The translations under genes were made by a program, and so were the position numbers. Below are positions 60,950 to 64,000 of a stretch of 64,000 nt of DNA, in pieces. Each line of letters begins with the position of its first letter. Position 1 is the first letter of the stretch. This DNA is from an uncultured Flavobacteriaceae bacterium (GTDB lineage: Bacteria > Bacteroidota > Bacteroidia > Flavobacteriales > Flavobacteriaceae). Under the pieces are notes generated by a model. That model saw nothing but the letters and a program-made list of their open reading frames with translations. It ran no database searches and was not told where the DNA came from. Where the stretch lies: contig CALTAJ010000001.1 in the NCBI GenBank assembly GCA_943842245.1, positions 806,001-870,000 on the forward strand. Direction: 5' to 3'.

Positions 60950-62753
60950 AAAAGTTATTGCTTTTGTCTATGTCAGCCATTAACCCAGTTGGATCAATGA
61001 TAATTGTCTGTATTTTACTTTTAGGATGATCTACTAAAAACGAGTATTCTATGTGAGCCCAAGCCCAATCTGGATGAACTAACCACTTTACTGGATACGG
61101 GTTTCCTTTTTCAGTTCGCATTAAAGATATTGGGATATAATGTATTTCAGATTCACCATTTTTTAAAACAACTAATATTTCCAGAGGCATAGGCATTAGT
61201 TCATTTCGTTTCAGATAAACCTTGCAATTATTCCCTTTATCTTTAACATTTGTTATTGCATAATCTATCTTATTTGTAGTTTGTGTCCAGTCTGTTAAAT
61301 ACCATTGCAGCTGCATTCCAGAAACCCGCTCAGCAATTCTTCTAAAGTCGTTTGGTAGAGGATGTTTAAATTTCCATTCTTCATAGTAAGCTTTGAGCGT
61401 ACTAAATAAATTATCGTATCCAATTAAATACCCAAGCTGACCAAGGAAGACGGCTCCTTTGCTATACGCCGTGCGCTCATATGCGTAGTTATGGTAATAG
61501 CGATTTGCGTTAGTGCTTTGAGGCATTTCCCCTCCAAGCGAAGCCAGGGAGAAATACCCTCTGTATGATCCTTCTAATGGAAAATCAAGCCCCTTTTTTA
61601 AAATCTCGTTCTCAGCAAGAGCAGAAATAAAAGAAGTAAACCCTTCGTCCATCCATTCGTGTTTTGTTTCATTGGTTGCTAATACGTGCTGAAACCAGGA
61701 GTGTGCTAATTCGTGAGCAGTAACTCCAAAAAGACCTTCGTAATTCCGACCGCCGGTTATTAATGTGAGCATAGCATATTCCATACCCCCATCTCCACCC
61801 TGAACCACAGAATACTGATTGTATGGGTAGAGGCCTATTTTTTCGTTATAATATTTCATCATTTGAGCCGTGTGAGGCTGAAGTTTTTTCCAATTTTCTA
61901 TAATGTCAGGATTGTTTTTATAGAAAAAATGGAGGTCAACACCATTTGGACCAGGATGTATATCATGTATATAGTCTGGATCAGCGGCCCAAGTAAAATC
62001 ATGAACCTGGGGAGCAACAAAATGCCAAGTAATTTTCCCCTTTTTTGTTTTTGACCGCTTTTTATTAGAATAACCTTTCCCTATTTCATCTGCGTTTTGA
62101 AGATAACCGCTTGCTGCAACCATGAAATCTTTATCTAGAATGATTTTTACATCAAAATTACCCCAAACACCATGAAATTCTCTTCCGATATAAGGATCAG
62201 CATTCCACCCCTCAGAGTCATATTCTGACATTTTAGGATACCATTGTGCCATAGAAAAGGCAACACCTTCCTTTGAGTTTTTCCCAGCTCTCCGGATAAC
62301 ATCAGGAACATGACCGACGAAGTTAAGCTTAAAAGTTGAAGACCCTCCTGGCGGAATGGGTTTACTAAGAGCAACTTCAAGGATAGTTTCCGAATTTACT
62401 GGATTTAAAACAACACCATCCTGAGTCAAGTTTGAGACTCTTAAAAAACCTTGCTGTTCTTTAGTTAGGCTGTCAAGATCAACTTTAAACCGTGTATTAC
62501 GATCAGGAGAATTTTTTAACTGAACAGCCATCTCGCTTCCTGGCTGAAAAGCGTTGAAATAAAGATGGTAAAACACTTTATGTAGCGTTTCAGGAGAATT
62601 GTTAGTGTAAACTAGTTTTTGGGTCCCAGAATAATTTGCTGTTTCATGATCTAAAGCAACGGACATTTCATAATCAACTGATTGTTGCCAATATTGAGAC
62701 TGAACCAAATAAGAACAGAAGAAAAGAGTCAAGGAAAGATAAAAAAGCTTCAT
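60930..62753 (-). CDS. M1 family metallopeptidase (aminopeptidase)
   Basis: 607 residues with a signal peptide (SLTLFFCSYLVQSQY). The gluzincin zinc site is VTAHELAHSWFQHVLATNETKHEWMDEGF (H-E-x-x-H, then the third ligand Glu 18 residues on), and GGDGGMEYAMLTLI supplies the substrate-binding G-x-M-E-N-like motif. It removes N-terminal residues from peptides in the envelope. Ends inside rnpA (20-base overlap), which implies cotranscription. Confidence 0.93.
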   Translation of the reverse strand: MKLFYLSLTLFFCSYLVQSQYWQQSVDYEMSVALDHETANYSGTQKLVYTNNSPETLHKVFYHLYFNAFQPGSEMAVQLKNSPDRNTRFKVDLDSLTKEQQGFLRVSNLTQDGVVLNPVNSETILEVALSKPIPPGGSSTFKLNFVGHVPDVIRRAGKNSKEGVAFSMAQWYPKMSEYDSEGWNADPYIGREFHGVWGNFDVKIILDKDFMVAASGYLQNADEIGKGYSNKKRSKTKKGKITWHFVAPQVHDFTWAADPDYIHDIHPGPNGVDLHFFYKNNPDIIENWKKLQPHTAQMMKYYNEKIGLYPYNQYSVVQGGDGGMEYAMLTLITGGRNYEGLFGVTAHELAHSWFQHVLATNETKHEWMDEGFTSFISALAENEILKKGLDFPLEGSYRGYFSLASLGGEMPQSTNANRYYHNYAYERTAYSKGAVFLGQLGYLIGYDNLFSTLKAYYEEWKFKHPLPNDFRRIAERVSGMQLQWYLTDWTQTTNKIDYAITNVKDKGNNCKVYLKRNELMPMPLEILVVLKNGESEIHYIPISLMRTEKGNPYPVKWLVHPDWAWAHIEYSFLVDHPKSKIQTIIIDPTGLMADIDKSNNFYVPEEK

Positions 62754-62779
62754 AAAAAGTTTTTTTTGCTACTAAGTTT

Positions 62780-63634
62780 TTAGCTAAAGTAAGCATCTAA
62801 ATGAAAATTTTCATCCATTCGAATTCCTTTTTCTGTTTCTTTTAAAGAGACAAGCTCGTGGAAAGGATCGTGCTCCATGAAAAGCAAAGTGTTTTTTTGA
62901 ACGGCGTCTTTAAGAAAAGTAGTTTTTTCAGATAACGTTTTCAAAGGACGAGTGTCATAACCCATAATATAATTAGTAGGGAGGTGACCAACAGTAGGAA
63001 TTAAATCAGCTGCATAAATAATTCTATTTCCTCTATAATTAATTATAGGCAACATCTGTTTTTCAGTATGTCCGTCAACAAGATAGACAGAAAAAGGAAA
63101 AGGCAAATCATTAAGCAGAGGACCATTTCCTTCGATAAATTTTAACCGTCCACTTTGTTTAATGGGCATAATATTCTCAGACAAAAAAGAGGCTTTTTCT
63201 CTTACGTTTGGATTTACCGCCCAACGCCAATGATTTTTATGAACCCAATAAATAGCATTTTTAAAAGCTGGCTCAAGCAAACCCTCAACAGATCTATTAA
63301 TGGCGCCGCCACAATGATCAAAGTGAAGATGTGTTAAAAAAACATCTGTAATTTCGTCCCTATGAAAGCCATTATCTGAAAGGGATTTATCGAGCGAGTG
63401 TGTACCCCATAAATTGTAATGACCAAAAAACTTTTCGCTTTGCTTATTTCCCATGCCTGTATCGATTAGAATTAAGTGATCATGATCTTCAACCAAGAGA
63501 CAGCGTGTAGCCATTTCTATCTGATTATTCTTGTCAGCAGGATTAGTTCGCTCCCAAAGGACTTTTGGCACAACACCAAACATAGCACCACCGTCTAGTT
63601 TAAAATTTCCAGCCTCTATAGAATAAAGCCTCAT
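62780..63634 (-). CDS. Metallo-beta-lactamase-fold hydrolase
   Basis: 284 residues. The zinc motif is FLTHLHFDHCGGA (H-x-H-x-D-H), followed by LVDGHTEKQM, ADLIPT and LLFMEHDPFHEL for the further ligands. Family members include lactonases, glyoxalase-II-type thioesterases and other hydrolases. The gene directly abuts the SMP-30/gluconolactonase-like gene upstream and precedes the M1 peptidase. The possible lactone-hydrolase partner suggests small lactone substrates, though this is only context. Confidence 0.85.
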   Translation of the reverse strand: MRLYSIEAGNFKLDGGAMFGVVPKVLWERTNPADKNNQIEMATRCLLVEDHDHLILIDTGMGNKQSEKFFGHYNLWGTHSLDKSLSDNGFHRDEITDVFLTHLHFDHCGGAINRSVEGLLEPAFKNAIYWVHKNHWRWAVNPNVREKASFLSENIMPIKQSGRLKFIEGNGPLLNDLPFPFSVYLVDGHTEKQMLPIINYRGNRIIYAADLIPTVGHLPTNYIMGYDTRPLKTLSEKTTFLKDAVQKNTLLFMEHDPFHELVSLKETEKGIRMDENFHLDAYFS

Positions 63635-64000
63635 TCAGTTTAATTTTACTCTAGCTAAAACGTCGGTAGAAGTAAGATAAAGATACTGTTCATCTTTATC
63701 AAAACTACAATTTGCCGTTTTTTTGCCTGGCATAATTGTCCCCAAATGCACACCCATAGAATCTAACAAAAGTACACCACCAGGACCAGTAGCGAAAATG
63801 ATACCTGAAGAATGCATCTTAAGACCATCAAAAAGGCCCTCACGAGTTTGGCTTAATATGTTACCATCAAAAAAAATACGCCCATTTGAAAAACCATCCT
63901 CAAGGACATCAAAAGCCATAATAATATCATTAGCAGGGTCTGAATTTGCAACATACGCTGTTTTTTCATCTAGAGAAAGAGCAATACCATTTGGAAGAGA
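63635..64000 (-). CDS. SMP-30/gluconolactonase-like protein, N-terminal part outside the window
   Basis: The frame stays open to the right edge, giving 121 C-terminal residues (S-L-P-N-G-I-A-L-S..., then AYVANSDPANDIIMAFDVLEDG). NGIALSLDEKTAYVAN is a typical blade of SMP-30/gluconolactonase/LRE-like beta-propellers, and the end has GGVLLLDSMGVHLGTIMPG. An ATG at 63919 is internal and should not be taken as the start. Enzymes of this kind hydrolyse lactones such as gluconolactone. Its stop abuts the hydrolase gene's start without a gap. Confidence 0.75.
   Translation of the reverse strand, partial: SLPNGIALSLDEKTAYVANSDPANDIIMAFDVLEDGFSNGRIFFDGNILSQTREGLFDGLKMHSSGIIFATGPGGVLLLDSMGVHLGTIMPGKKTANCSFDKDEQYLYLTSTDVLARVKLN

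Noticed and set aside
1-64000. Mobile elements, prophage, toxin-antitoxin or restriction genes
   Set aside because: I found no transposase, integrase, phage structural gene, inverted-repeat bounded element or recognisable toxin-antitoxin or restriction pair. The SdpI-like/HEAGH pair is listed only as speculation.

Overview
The window looks like a chromosomal segment from a low-GC marine-type member of the Flavobacteriaceae (Bacteroidota). The evidence is taxon-marker genes (gldH, a sprE/porW-like TPR lipoprotein, a HU-CCDC81/SPOR protein, DUF4292, DUF4837 and DUF6427/DUF6341 proteins, a Bacteroidota GH3 protein), an ATP synthase operon without atpD and atpC, promoters of the Bacteroidota type (TTTG or TTG, about 19-23 bases, TAnnTTTG), few purine-rich ribosome binding sites, and very tight packing in which several convergent genes share their stop codons. 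I see no prophage, insertion sequence, integron or CRISPR array. GC content was judged by eye, not computed.

Layout. 1-9.6 kb is the most accessory part: a truncated SnoaL-like gene, a frameshifted small lipoprotein gene, a secreted TPR-like protein, a divergent cysteine-synthase-like enzyme, tRNA-Arg(CCT), an M14-type carboxypeptidase/deacylase, a cold shock gene with its terminator and a 41-residue basic protein, an orphan TonB-plug-like protein, a GMC oxidoreductase, a probable small RNA with promoter and intrinsic terminator, and small envelope proteins. 9.7-26.8 kb is core and envelope: LpxR-like protein, universal stress protein, enoyl-CoA hydratase, queD, PBP1A-gldH-trhO, an M24 peptidase, recA, plsC, trpS, a HU/SPOR protein, an operon of dut, a sugar nucleotidyltransferase, a DUF4292 lipoprotein and an EnvC-like protein, then a metallopeptidase-like lipoprotein and a frameshifted SdpI-like gene. 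27-36.6 kb holds glycerate kinase and a leftward unit: sprE-like gene, bactofilin, atpZ, a small membrane protein, atpBEFHAG. 36.9-49.3 kb has a PaaE-like reductase, DUF6427 and DUF6341 proteins, purD, a surface glycan and cell wall cluster (pyruvyl transferase, glycosyltransferase, GH3, M23 peptidase), tatA, a DUF4837 lipoprotein, pgk, holB and a methyltransferase. 49.3-64 kb carries mnmG flanked by two canonical parS sites, ybeY, gltX, an SPFH protein, glnS, folB, tRNA-Cys(GCA), a GIN-domain protein, rnr, a roughly 500-base AT-rich gap, rpiB, an ElaA-like acetyltransferase, rnpA, an M1 aminopeptidase, a metallo-beta-lactamase-fold hydrolase and a truncated SMP-30-like gene.

How it fits together. 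Most genes serve translation and tRNA modification, central metabolism, ATP synthesis, cell wall building and the gliding/type IX secretion apparatus. The paired parS sites, with mnmG and rnpA near by, suggest the chromosome's origin domain, although dnaA and parAB are not in the window. The oddest points are two small envelope genes that each need one extra base in a start-proximal homopolymer, two genes (ybeY and an outer membrane protein) without a canonical in-frame start codon, and a free-standing promoter-RNA-terminator unit at 8.35-8.49 kb. I found no large, clearly new multigene system.
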